From Leuctra nigra (lineage: Eukaryota > Arthropoda > Insecta > Plecoptera > Leuctridae): a stretch of 64,000 nucleotides of DNA. The notes under the pieces are model-generated. The model had not been told where the DNA came from. It did not search any database and saw nothing but the letters and a program-made list of their open reading frames with translations. Positions 1-11,062 of the stretch are shown one piece after another. A program made the position numbers and the translations under genes. How positions within the stretch are numbered: position 1 is the stretch's first letter; the number at the start of each line of letters is the position of its first letter. The stretch lies in the NCBI GenBank assembly GCA_934045905.1, contig OW203762.1, positions 47,579,411 to 47,643,410 of the forward strand. The letters are read 5' to 3'.

Positions 1-1070
1 TCCTTGGCATCATCGTTATTTAAGTACAATGTGTCAGAATATAGTTTCTTCAGTGCTAATGAGGAGTTCACAATGTCTTGGGTAATCCATCTTGGCTTTT
101 TCGCTTTGGTTTGTTTTACATGGGTAGATTTTATAGGGAACGCTGTATTAAAAGCATGCATGAAACATCCAGAGAAATCTTGAAATTTTTGCTCGGCAGT
201 TGATGCAGCATACACTGTATACCAGGATGCTTGCCCAAGGAGGTATTTTGCATATTGTATTTGACTGTCTGAGAATGTTCTTCTTGATACTCTCGTAGCT
301 GTCTTCTTTTCCTTCATCTCGATACCATTAGAATCTTCGAGTGTTAGTAATTGTCCGTTATGGTCTGAGAAGTGGATGACAATTGATTTAGATGTCAATT
401 TGTCTGAGGCAGTGTTTGTAAATATGTTGTCTATGGTGTTGCCAGTGCAATTTCTTATTCTGGTTGGGTTAGTTACAGTCAGGAAGAGGTTGAATGATGC
501 AGTTATTGAGAGGAGATTTGCGAACCCCGGAGATGATCGGCCTTTAGACATGTCACTGTTTGTATTGATATTGAAATCACCCGCGAGAAATATGTCTACG
601 CTTCCTCCAAATTTATTTACTATTATTTCTAGAGCAATTTCAAGTTGTTCGAAAAATATTTCTAGATCGCCGTCCGGTGAACGATACACAGATATGAAAA
701 CTGCAGCTGGTTCCGAGCTCGTTTGTTGCACAATAGCACAGCATTCAAAGTTTTTTTCAACACTAAGTTTTGAGATTTCTGGGATGTCCTTTATGTTAGA
801 TCCAATCAAAGTTTTGACTATGATTGCCACTCCGCCTCCATGCTGTCTTAATCTACAGAAATTACTGGCGATTGTATAATTGGTGATGCAGGTGACGGTG
901 CACTCCTCTGGCGAGAGCCAATGCTCTGATAAGCATACTATATCTGGGGATAATTCATGCAGCACAATCTCGAGGTCAGGTACCTTGTTACGGATACTAC
1001 GAATGTTGAATTGAAATAAGGATCGCGTATTTGGGATTTTCAGTTTTGGAATCTCGTCAGATTTACACAT
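1..1070 (-). CDS. Non-LTR retrotransposon ORF2, endonuclease domain (runs off the window)
   Basis: An open frame of 356 codons runs from ATG at 1068-1070 to the left edge with no stop. It encodes an apurinic-type (EEP) endonuclease as in Jockey/CR1-class elements. The catalytic residues are all visible: Asn22 in QFNIRS, Glu49 in CLSEHW, Tyr129 in VYRSP, Asp165/Asn167 in LAGDFN, Asp214 in TIDNIF, and His237 in FSDH. The linker toward the reverse transcriptase follows (KKPRWITQDI, LALKKLYSD). Because frame and active site are intact, this copy is young or still functional; the reverse transcriptase would lie left of the window. Confidence 0.9.
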   Translation of the reverse strand, partial: MCKSDEIPKLKIPNTRSLFQFNIRSIRNKVPDLEIVLHELSPDIVCLSEHWLSPEECTVTCITNYTIASNFCRLRQHGGGVAIIVKTLIGSNIKDIPEISKLSVEKNFECCAIVQQTSSEPAAVFISVYRSPDGDLEIFFEQLEIALEIIVNKFGGSVDIFLAGDFNINTNSDMSKGRSSPGFANLLSITASFNLFLTVTNPTRIRNCTGNTIDNIFTNTASDKLTSKSIVIHFSDHNGQLLTLEDSNGIEMKEKKTATRVSRRTFSDSQIQYAKYLLGQASWYTVYAASTAEQKFQDFSGCFMHAFNTAFPIKSTHVKQTKAKKPRWITQDIVNSSLALKKLYSDTLYLNNDDAK

Positions 1071-1076
1071 TGATTG

Positions 1077-1319
1077 CTATGCGTAGGAAATCCTACTCTT
1101 AAGAATGGAGATCATTTTTTGTTTTACTGGGCAAATATTATCTCTGGCATCATGATAACAATCCACCTTGTCACCTGATCTGTCACAGTTTACACACATC
1201 TGTGTGTATTTTCATGGCCTGCTCGACAAGAAGATGACATGTTGTTGAGGTTATTGAAAGAGAAACCGCAGACAACCCTCGACCAGTGAGTGAAGTTCCA
1301 AGAGAGATTGCCCACACCT
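1077..1319 (-). CDS. C-terminal part of retrotransposon ORF1 (gag-like zinc-knuckle region), truncated
   Basis: This frame reads into the TAG at 1077-1079, seven bases before the ORF2 ATG and in the same frame. It contains CRAGHENTHRCVNCDRSGD and CYHDARDNICPVKQ, Cys/His spacing reminiscent of gag CCHC knuckles. A stop (TGA) lies just upstream at about 1,320, so the element is probably 5' truncated or rearranged there. The family assignment rests mainly on its position before ORF2. Confidence 0.5.
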
Positions 1320-2882
1320 CAACTTACATGCGTCACATAAAACAACATTACCGCAATTATGAAATAAATAATGCGCATATAAACCATGGTCAGTTGTTTA
1401 AAATAATGTGCTGCCATGTAATTGGTTCATTTGTACTTAAAATTATTGTTAAATGTGTTTTAATCAGCCTAAATAAATACGTCAAGTCGCGTAGTAAGTT
1501 TATACAGGGAAGAACGTCCAGAAAATGACCTTGTGTTTCTTGTTTCTGACTTGGAGTAATAAGAGACAATGTAAATTAAGTGAGCGTCTTATTGCTGGTG
1601 CGGAACGAACATGTAAACAAGCGCTCATGACTCAGAGGTCCGGAGTTCGAGCCTTGGTCGATCCCATCCTTGATGATCACTCCTGGTGAATACTGCGCGC
1701 GCAATCGGAGCAATTATACGTGTCCTTAAATACAAGTCACAATTATAAAGTGAAAGAAATAACCCAAGACGTGAGATAATTGTAATTCTACTGCAACTCT
1801 GTTATTAAATGTAATCGATTACAATGCGGATGTACAACTCTTTTTATCAAGATATAGGACTGATCGATATAAGGATTAAAAGAGGCCGAGGTCTCTATTG
1901 CAGTGGAACCTCCCCAATCCCAGAATTTTCTCGCGAATCGCGACTGAGGGAAATCACGATAAGTCCTCAGTCCAGGACAGCGGCTGGATAAGAACCTGGG
2001 CCCTCGGGAACTTGCACTGACTATTCAACTAATTAAAAAATCACACTAACATTAGAAATGCATCCAGCAGTAAAATATTAAACACAATTAGAATAGGTAA
2101 ACCAATAACCAATGCAAATGCATGTATGAAGTCACCAATGTAAGTACAAAGTAAAGAGTTAACAAAGTCTTTCATATGTAAATTCATCTGTTTTAAATGT
2201 TTTATGATGACAAATGGTTAATTCCATTTCTGAATAACAGATTATGTCGTAACGTATTGACGAGGAAACGCTCAGTGCAACGCAGTTAAATTGCATGAGA
2301 ATTGCAATGCGCGTGTTGCTGCACATTGGGGCCTTGTAAACAGCTGGGAATACAACTTTATAATAGGCCATTAGAATTAGATGAAGGTGGGTGCTTAATA
2401 TTTTCTCAATAAAACAAATATAACAAATAATTTCAAAATATGCTTCGAATGACAAAAACACTTTAACCAATCAGAGAAATTTATTCAAAATATATAGAGC
2501 CAACCTGACAAGTACGCAAAGCTTCAGCTCGATCAGAGGAACGGTATGACCTGTACCTCACTAACAATCAGAATGAAAACTAAATAAAAACAAAAACGAG
2601 ACCGACCCAAGGGAGTAAAAGTATTCGCACAGTTATCACGTATTTGTTAGTGCGTTAATATCACCCATGCCTTTGTGTTTGATTGCTTTGCATTCATCTC
2701 TGAATATGGAAGGTCTGAAAAAGAAATAAGTAGTCCATTTTCTAGTCAAGAGTGAATTTTTATTATGTATGGTCGGGAATTCCAGGGCAATTACTTGAGA
2801 ATTCCACTTCTCCAGAGACTGCGCTGAAGAAAGTCATCAACCGACGAACAAAAACTGACCTTCGTCGTTCCAACGACCTGGC
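1320..2882. other. Non-coding stretch; possible tRNA-like B box
   Basis: I see no gene. GTTCGAGCC at 1645-1653, downstream of CTCATGACTCAGAGGTC, resembles the internal promoter of a tRNA-derived SINE, but no matching A box or tail is clear. Confidence 0.25.
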
Positions 2883-3018
2883 TGGCGGGCACTGGCCCGG
2901 GATCGACTCCCGCGAGCGAGGGGTGCACATGAGGGAGGCATAGCCACTAGTGGCGGGCACTGGCCCGGGATCGACTCCCGCGAGCGAGGGGTGCACAAGA
3001 GGGAGGCATAGCCACTAG
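2883..3018. repeat. 68-bp tandem duplication, two copies
   Basis: TGGCGGGCACTGGCCCGGGA begins each copy, at 2883 and 2951; the copies differ by about one base (CACATGAGG / CACAAGAGG). The GC-rich unit contains CCCGGGATCGACTCCCG and stands out in AT-rich DNA. Confidence 0.9.
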
Positions 3019-4287
3019 TGGGGTACTTTCAAGTGACTTCGGATGGCGAAGAATGGTACTGAGATGCTGAGAAAAAATTGAAACCATTCCAGCTTTTGCA
3101 CCTCGACTGAGGAAAAACAGAAACTCCTCAAATCGATACCAAACCGATGTCAGCTGTTTATAAAAATATTTACACTTGCAGTATTTAAATTTTAATAGGT
3201 TCTAAAGATGCGAAGCGAGTGTCAAAAGTGTTTCTGCTTTTGCCTTCACTGCCCAGGTCATAGCAACCAATCTATCTTAAAAGTTCACAATACTGATATT
3301 ATACCAGCAGTTTCTTGCGTAGGTTTTGAGCAAATCTTCCGATTTGTTGAAAAGTGAAAATGAACCGATTGTCCGATCAACTTCAATTTTTGTATGGTCA
3401 TGGACCAACATTTTATGTGATTTTTGCGAATTTTCAGACAAATCAGTCCATAACTTTTATCAACGCGTTCCACAAAGCATTTTCATAGTTTTATGAATTC
3501 GATCATTGCCAAATTATTTTGGACAACGCGCTTACATTTTTTTAATAGGTGGTAAAGATATCCTAATATTCAGTGTCAGTTGAATAAATCTTATGAACAT
3601 CCCTGTGAAGCTAAAGGACATTGCTAGAGCAGGGAATGCTGTGCACTGATCAGTTGTTGATATCTGTGTAATGGCTGTCCTGCAATGCAGTTAGTGTAGA
3701 CGCCAACAAGGGGCAACAACTTCACTGAATAGGATACAAACATCTGCTGTTAATCATCAAAATTACAATTAATTTCAACGTCGAATACGATGTGACGTGC
3801 CGTGATTAGATGCGCAGAAGCGATATAAAGTGATGCGCTTGGAACTCGACCAGGTGACTTGAACGCACGACAAGCGATGCACTCCTTCGTAGAACCTGCG
3901 ATCATTGGTAGAACTCGTAGAATCGTCCCTCAAAACTTTCAATCCGCAAAGTGCATTGAATAACTTTGCTATCCAAGGTCATATGCTAATACTGTAATCA
4001 ATATTAAATATCAATCAATGAAAAGTTACAGTGTATTTATTTATTTAGCTTGAAAGCTATTTTTCATTACAATATTGACAAAACAGGAAATTCATTATAA
4101 ACAAATGAAGTACATACAATTTTAAACATTTCAATATTTTCTTCTTCTTTTGCCTTTCAACCTAATCTATTATAAAGTTGAATACCACTATAAAATACAG
4201 ACTTTTGTGTCCTTGATTTGTTTTTTTTCTAGATATTATGTTATTTTGATGACCTAATTTCCAAATTAGGGCAAAGTTTTCATGGAC

Positions 4288-4415
4288 CTAAACCCGATTT
4301 CATATAAGCGCGGAAAGCGTTTCGCGTGAGCGGTTTCTGGACTCGTGATTGGTTTAGAGAGAAAAAAAAAGCAAAACGCTTTCCGCTTTCCGCGCTTTAT
4401 GTGAAACCGCATTTA
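4288..4415. mobile_element. Short foldback element, 128 bp
   Basis: CTAAACCCGATTTCATATAA plus GCGCGGAAAGCG at the left is mirrored by CGCTTTCCGCGCTTTATGTG plus AAACCGCATTTAG at the right. The arms are about 37-45 bp and imperfect. Confidence 0.65.
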
Positions 4416-6009
4416 GTGCGAGCAGCGTAAAGTAGCAGAGGAAAAATATTGTCATATTTTGTTATACGTTGTCTGACTGAAGCGCAGGGAAGGTACAAGT
4501 AAATTTAAGAAAATACTCTTGAAGTCTTGAATGTAGGTAACCACTGGAGACAATACTTCCTACATATCGCTATATCAATTGAACCATTCAAATTATGGAG
4601 GATGGCGAATGAGGATTGTATTTAACTTAGGACTTAGGTGCTATTTCATCGGTCGATTAAAAAATAGATATGCTAATTTTTTTTTCAATTTTTTAATAAT
4701 CGTAATGGTTCAAAAGTCATGATGATATTTCGAAATCATCCTATGTTTACATTCGATTGCAGCCGACTCTTATGCCATGTTCTGCGACGTTGATTCGGGT
4801 GTAAACATGACATTGGTTGTCAACTGGAGGTGTCAGCTTGTCACAGCCCGCAAGATGCGTCGCAATCTAGCGTCAAGGGTACAGGCAAGATGGCGTCAGG
4901 CAATTGTTCTCGGGTTCAACTGTTCCACGGCTTTCTATACAAGTAATTTGGCGCAATGACGAGCAAATTGTTACGCAAGAAAGCACACCATATTTTTTCT
5001 TGCTTCTAAAATAAGAGTTTACAAAGCGTAGATTCTGCGTTGCACATAATAGGTGCAAATTAGCTTATCTCCATGGAATCCCCACGTTGTATGACAAAGA
5101 GCATCAACAACACGAGTACTCGCAGAGTCAAATTGGTTGTTTTGTTTCGGTTTTAACAAATGTGACGTCACACGCAACGTTTATGTTCACATCATTATTA
5201 CAGACACATTGAGCCATTCAATATTCCAACCCTACAGGCTTTGACAAATACATATTGAGTTTGACTTTGGTTTCAGCGTATAGGTACATCAGTTTGATAA
5301 TACATTATTTTGCCATGGACATTTGCCATACAAGTGCCAGCATAACATAAAATCCATTACTTTAATACATTGAAAAAATGTAGAACAGATCTATTTTGAA
5401 TGCAAATTGGTTTCGTAAATTACAATCACCAGCGATGGTAATTTACAATTATTTATATAATTTGAGTTATTTGCATTTTCAATACAATATTTCTACCTGC
5501 CAAAAAAGGCATTATTTCTTTCAAATATGTAATTATCATCATTAAAATCCACAAAGTATACAAATAAAACCATTAATTATATTTTGTAGGTAATAATTAT
5601 ATTGTTTTTCATTAAAATAGCCATTCTCATGAGTGTGATCAAAAATTTTAAGTCATTTATAAAAAAATAGGTTAAGAGCATAAAAAATAACCCGCCAAAA
5701 CACCAATTTTCCATTATTCGCGATATATTTGTATCAGTTTCAGTCCTTATTATACGTGAAACACGGCAATGCACGCTGGTCGTGGCAGATCACCGCCTTG
5801 CCACGAGAACAACACGCAGAAGCCGGCAGCTCGTCACATGGATTTACAAGGTGCAAGATATTGGCTGGCAGTTGGCTACAAATGTGTTTCATCCGTGTCT
5901 CTTTTGGTCTCGCAATGAGACGCGGTCGTAGCCTGTCTGGTAGGGAACCTTCCCATCATTCGCCTAAATGCTAGGACCTCAAGTCGAGCGTTACCTCTGT
6001 GCTGGTTAA

Positions 6010-6334
6010 TTGCATGGTTGCATGGTTAATCAGCATGGTTGCATGGTTAATTGCATGGTTGCATGGTTAATCTGCATGGTTGTATGGTTAATCTGCATGG
6101 TTGTATGGTTAATCTGCATGGTTGCATGGTAAATCAGCATGGTTGCATGGTTAATCAGCATGGTTGCATGGTTAATCTGCTTGCATGGTTAATCTGCATG
6201 GTTGCATGGTTAATCTGCATGGGTGCATGGTTAATCTGCTTGCATGGTTAATCTGCATGGTTGCATGGTTAATCAGCATGGTTCCGTGGTTAATCAGCAT
6301 GGTTGCATGGTTAATATGCATGTTGCATGGTTAA
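6010..6334. repeat. 21-bp minisatellite (AATCTGCATGGTTGCATGGTT)n
   Basis: About 15 copies of a 21-base unit; some copies are shortened to 15 bases and a few carry AATCAG or ATGTT variants. Open frames through it (repeated HGCMVN) are by-products of a unit length divisible by three. Confidence 0.95.
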
Positions 6335-6752
6335 TCTCGCGAGCAGCGACGTCTGTGGGCGCCTCCTCGCAATCACTAACCAGAGTCTCGACGACCTCCG
6401 CGAGATGTCGCGGTCATCACCTCGAGCAGGTTGTGAGGTGTGATGTGAGATCCGGGACTTGTTGATCAGCGAACAGCATTCTTGCATTCTGATAGCATTG
6501 CCGGACTTGCACACTTATCCAACATGCATGCCATAGGAGTGGCAGTGGTCCTCTATTCTACAAATCAGAGCTCTGTACCATAGACTTAATCAATATCCAC
6601 CATTGGCTTATACTTTAGCCCTTCAAGTTCAATGTGTCCTTTATAATATTATAGGTCATGAAGTCGGAATGCATGTCAATGGGTATTAATTGGTGGTCAT
6701 GTTAAATTTATTTATCTGGATAACTAAATGTTGTGTGTGAATTGCATCCTAA

Positions 6753-6979
6753 AGGTGGATTCACACGGCCGTTCCAAACTTCGAGTTTGAAACTCAAGTT
6801 TGCCGAAGTTCCGAATCACTGTTCCAAAAACCTTCGTGTGAACTATGAAAAGATTCGAACTGTGAGGATTGAGTTTCAATCTTTCATAGTTCACACCGGA
6901 GTTTTTGGAACGGCGATTCGGAACTTTGGCAAACTTGAGTTTCAAACTCGAAGTTTGGAACGGCCGTGTGAATCCACCT
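6753..6979. mobile_element. Foldback MITE with TAA target-site duplication
   Basis: This is a 227-bp element whose two halves are inverted copies of about 105 bp. The ends are AGGTGGATTCACACGGCCGT and its complement. TAA flanks both sides (6750-6752, 6980-6982), as expected for PIF/Harbinger-type insertion. Both strands are open for long stretches only because the arms mirror each other. Confidence 0.88.
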
Positions 6980-7510
6980 TAAGGGACTGTCAACAATCTC
7001 CAAACTGTGTAGGCACTGGACTGCAGGAGGCATGTTCCTACAGGCACGAACGACGTTGTTGTCCCAGTGACCGACAATGGGCTGAAAGGACCAAGATGGA
7101 GCAAAGGTAATGCACTCGGAAGCCTGTTTACTGACTGATGTTGGCGTGGTTTTCAATAATAGGCCACGACCACCTCCTTCCCATCTTCCTTTTTTCCCTT
7201 TCATCATCATCTCCAAGTCATAACCATAATCATTCTGAATCATTAAAAATATAATAATGAAAATTGTAAACAACTACTTTGCCGAGATAATATGTTTATT
7301 ACACAATTATAATTTGATTTTGATTTTGTTTACAAATTAATTATTTATCGCGAAGTAAATAGATACTATACCTCGTACTACTAGTCAGTCTTCTAAAATA
7401 TACAGTTCCCCTATTCAATATTAAGGACGACAAAAGGCCTAACATTATAATGTGCCCGTAATTTTTAATAGAATACCTACTAACTTAAAAAATATATAAT
7501 GATAATGTAT

Positions 7511-8119
7511 AGAGCCAAGATTATATGGTTTTATTTTTGCAGTGATTTCGTTTTTAAAAACACAAATTTCGTTTTTTGTGGTTTTTTGAATTGAGAATTT
7601 TGCGATTTGTGGGGCCATTAAAACACACAAAATTGAACTTTAAAACGAAAATGAATTTCATCTTTATTACCAATATGTTTTGCTCACACTAATGAATAAT
7701 GTAAATAATCAAATTAAAATGATAAAATAAAGTTGCATCATAAGAAACAGGCAAGTGAATTGGCGTGAGCCATCAATAGAACAGTCAGCTGTCTAACTGG
7801 GGATGTGGTGTGGGTGGGCCCTTCATGGGCATGCAAAGGAGGGGTAAATAGAGAGCCTAAATATATAGGCTCTCTAGGGGTAAAAAGGGGTAGGTAGTTG
7901 GCCAAAGTGCAAGGTTGCCATGTTTCCACCATCAGCCAGAAGCATCGTCTTGAAGCAGTCACTGACTGGTTATGTTCGGGTGGTTTTTTTGATTGGGGGG
8001 GGGGGGGGGTAAAATTTAGCAGGTATGTTTGCAACCTTGTTTTCCAGCTAATCAAAGGATAGATTCTCACCATTCTTAGACGCAACAAGTGCTAGATTAA
8101 ATGCAAATTTTATAGTACC

Positions 8120-8159
<40 letters not shown>

Positions 8160-8353
8160 AGTGAAAAATCACTGATTTCGTGGTAATTTTGCGATTTAGG
8201 TCAATTTCGCGAATTAAAGTGTATTTCGTTTTATTTCGCGATTGGAAAATGACAGTTTTGGGGTTTAAATTCCATGAACCATACACATTTCACACTAAAA
8301 CCTGTTTATTTAAAATTTCGTTTTATTTTCAATCGCCATATAATCTTGGCTCT
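7511..8353. mobile_element. Terminal-inverted-repeat element (AGAGCCAAGATTATATGG)
   Basis: AGAGCCAAGATTATATGG at 7511 reappears inverted as CCATATAATCTTGGCTCT ending at 8353. Subterminal sequence on both sides is T-rich with repeated TTTCGTTTT. The interior holds a 15-base G run (7995-8009), a 30-base A run (8127-8156) and the palindrome AGAGCCTAAATATATAGGCT near 7,851. There is no transposase frame. Confidence 0.65.
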
Positions 8354-8631
8354 AATAATGTAATATGATATCAAAGATTGGTTATTTATTCTCTGGTGCA
8401 GTTCTAATTATTTGCGTGTAATTATTTAAGGATATTTAGACTCGACAATGTTTTGATTATTTTTACTGCGTTAATTTTTCTGATATGATTTGTTTATGTT
8501 GAATTATTATTAATTTTACTGATTTTGATTATTGCTTATGATTGTGATGTGAATGATTTGTTTAGATAATGTGTTATGATTTACCATATTATTTCAATAT
8601 GACGTTTACACACGGATAAGTAACGTCAAGG

Positions 8632-8826
8632 TACACTCAAACCAATGAAACACGATACTTTGTACAAAACGGCCAGGTTCCTTGACAATCAATCCTTGTT
8701 ATTATCAATGAAATCAGAGCTCACCTACTAGAGTTAGATGCACAGACTTCATTGGATGATGCCATCAAACCTTTATCATAAAATCCTTTTCTTCGAGGTA
8801 CCGTTTATTAATTTTGTTCGAGTGTA
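8632..8826. mobile_element. Small TA-flanked MITE, copy 1 (CACTCAAAC family)
   Basis: Left end TACACTCAAACCAATGAAAC and right end GTTCGAGTGTA form imperfect inverted repeats of about 28 bp bordered by TA, a Tc1/mariner-type signature. Related copies lie at 20490-20697 and 53525-53665. Confidence 0.75.
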
Positions 8827-10481
8827 CTTTGTGGTATAATATAGTGATGGTTCTTGTTGCATGCACTGCACCATATATTTTTTTTAAAAATGTATAAAAG
8901 GAAGAACAAACAAAGTCTTTACGAAATACAAACAAATTCTACGGAACAGTCTGTGATGTATTGAAATCGGATTGTGAAGGAGAGCATTAAGAAATATCGC
9001 ACATCTAGGTCATCTTCTTTGTCACAACAAGGCAAATAGAACATTTGAAAAATTAAGCTTTTCCGTACATTATCAAAGCACAGAACTCTTCAGATAAATA
9101 TCAGTAATATCTCATAGGATTCATATCTACTCCCATCTCAGAAAGCTTTGCAGAAAACATTCCTAACAAATCTATAAATAATAATACAAATTATACCTAT
9201 CCTGCAGGCCCCCAATCAACAATTCACACATAGGCGAAAACGGAAAGAGGGGGGTGGAGGGGTGGGGGGTCAGAAGGAGGTCTCCCTTACTCTACAACTC
9301 CATACACAGTGTTTTGCGAATTACAATTTATAATATGAAATATAGTACCTATTCAAATGGCGTGAAAATTCGATCAAATGCGTGAAAATGTCGATCAAAT
9401 GCGTGGTAATGATCAAATGCGTGAAATGACAGGTATTAATGTATTTTGCAAATAGATAATCACGCCAAACAAAACCGCGTGGAGAATTATCTGCCAAGGC
9501 CAACGAGTTACTTACAAGATGCGTACCTACCAAACCATCATCATTGTCTTCTCGCTCTAAATATTACAATAAAACAAGATAAACGCCACACCCAAGTCAC
9601 GAATGGTCTTGAAAGCGAAACCAAGGTCGGGAAGATGCTGTCATGGACCGAACGAGAGGTTCTCTTCAACGGTCGAAGCATCAGATCCAAGAGATTATAA
9701 CGAGATGGGGAGATGGGGAAGGGGATGGGGGAGGTACTAGCTGTAGCAGAAAAAACTGAAAAGAAGACTCGACTGCTAGGTCATGTTGCTTCTGTGGGAA
9801 CCTTCCCAGAATTTGTCTGTTAGCCTAACTAGAAGAAAAACATGACTTTCTGTACGAGAATGTAGCCCAGACCTCCCGCATTTTGCTGGCAAATTATGTT
9901 ATTAATTGTCCTAATCAAATAAAAACATGTATTTGTTACGTCATGGTTTGGTATGTAAATGAATTACACTTGGTAATATCACTTTCATGAAACACGTCAA
10001 ACAATATAAATGCAAACACAGAATTGAGACATCTGTAGAGTTATTGAATTACAACCTGGAATATTGAAATGCTCATATCTAGTATCATAATCTTCTCAAT
10101 CCTCTATAATCTTGCCAGACGCCGTGTCTAGACTATAATTCTCTTCAAGCTACGGATAATGTTCCTTAGCATTTCAATCTGCCATCAGCCACTTGTTTCA
10201 CTGCCTCTGCTAGAGGGAAATGAGCGTCTTAGTCGAAGAGAATCGATCGAGTTGCTCGGCGATCGAACCTGGGTCTTGGAGAGTCTACCTTTGTGGTCGT
10301 CTTGATTCAATTACTGCTGATTGATGGGGAATTAGTCGACCACTCAGCAATAATTGCATGATATTGCGGCAAGCAGCGTGGCTGCATTACACGCGTGACA
10401 GAATCGCTCTTTTGTGTATCAACACTGATATCTACTCATTCTACTATTAAATGAGACTTTATTCTGTTGTTTTTTGATTGT
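8827..10481. other. Non-coding stretch
   Basis: Apart from the short repeat at 9353-9428, it holds GGCGATCGAACCTGGG at about 10,240, which on the minus strand resembles a tRNA B box. No exon with plausible borders and composition was found. Confidence 0.3.
9353..9428. repeat. Short tandem repeat (CGATCAAATGCGTGAAAAT-like)
   Basis: About four degenerate copies of a 19-21 base unit. Confidence 0.7.
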
Positions 10482-11062
10482 TTTTGTTGCCTGCACTGCC
10501 CAGGTCAAACCGCACAACTAATCGATCTTACATTTTGCACACATAGGTACTAACGTAATCTAATCGGTCACTGGGATCGTTTTTGAACGGGATCCTGTGA
10601 TTGGTTCAAATTAAAAAAATATCACTCGAATGGTTAGTCCGATCAATTTGAAATTTTGCAAAGTCATTGCAACTAATATTGTCCCCAATCTTACAAAGTT
10701 TTAGCCAAATCCTCCCATTGGTTAAAATGTAAGCCATCTATCGTGAGACTTTTAAAATTTCTACTGAACCGTTTGGCCGATAAACTTAAACTTTGCATGG
10801 TCATTGGAACCAACATTTTAGGTATTTTTGCCAATTTTCAGACTAATAAGTCGTTATCTTCAAAACTTATTGTCATGTTAAGGACATTTTTTTCTACATT
10901 CTTTAAATATCTGCAAATTTATGACAATAATTTCAATTATTATATCAGTGCTATCTTGATGCTTCAGGTCCAAGGCAGAGACAGAGACTTGCAAACGCAT
11001 TTCAAATCGCCTACAATACGAAGGCTCGCTTATCAACGCGGTACCCAGAGCGTTTTCCAGAA
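10482..11062. repeat. Dispersed repeat family A, copy 1
   Basis: It starts GTTGCCTGCACTGCC and contains CAACTAATCGATCTTACATT, CCAACATTTTAGGTATTTTT and the end TATCAACGCGGTACCCAGAG. A second long copy is at 31055-31617, with shorter ones at about 3,234-3,480 and 53,205-53,520. Short frames inside are not conserved between copies. Confidence 0.7.

Noticed and set aside
6051..6465. Frames through the 21-bp minisatellite
   Set aside because: Unit length divisible by three keeps them open; no exon borders or function visible.
6733..7273. Overlapping frames on both strands around 6.7-7.3 kb
   Set aside because: They lie largely in the mirrored arms of a foldback MITE.
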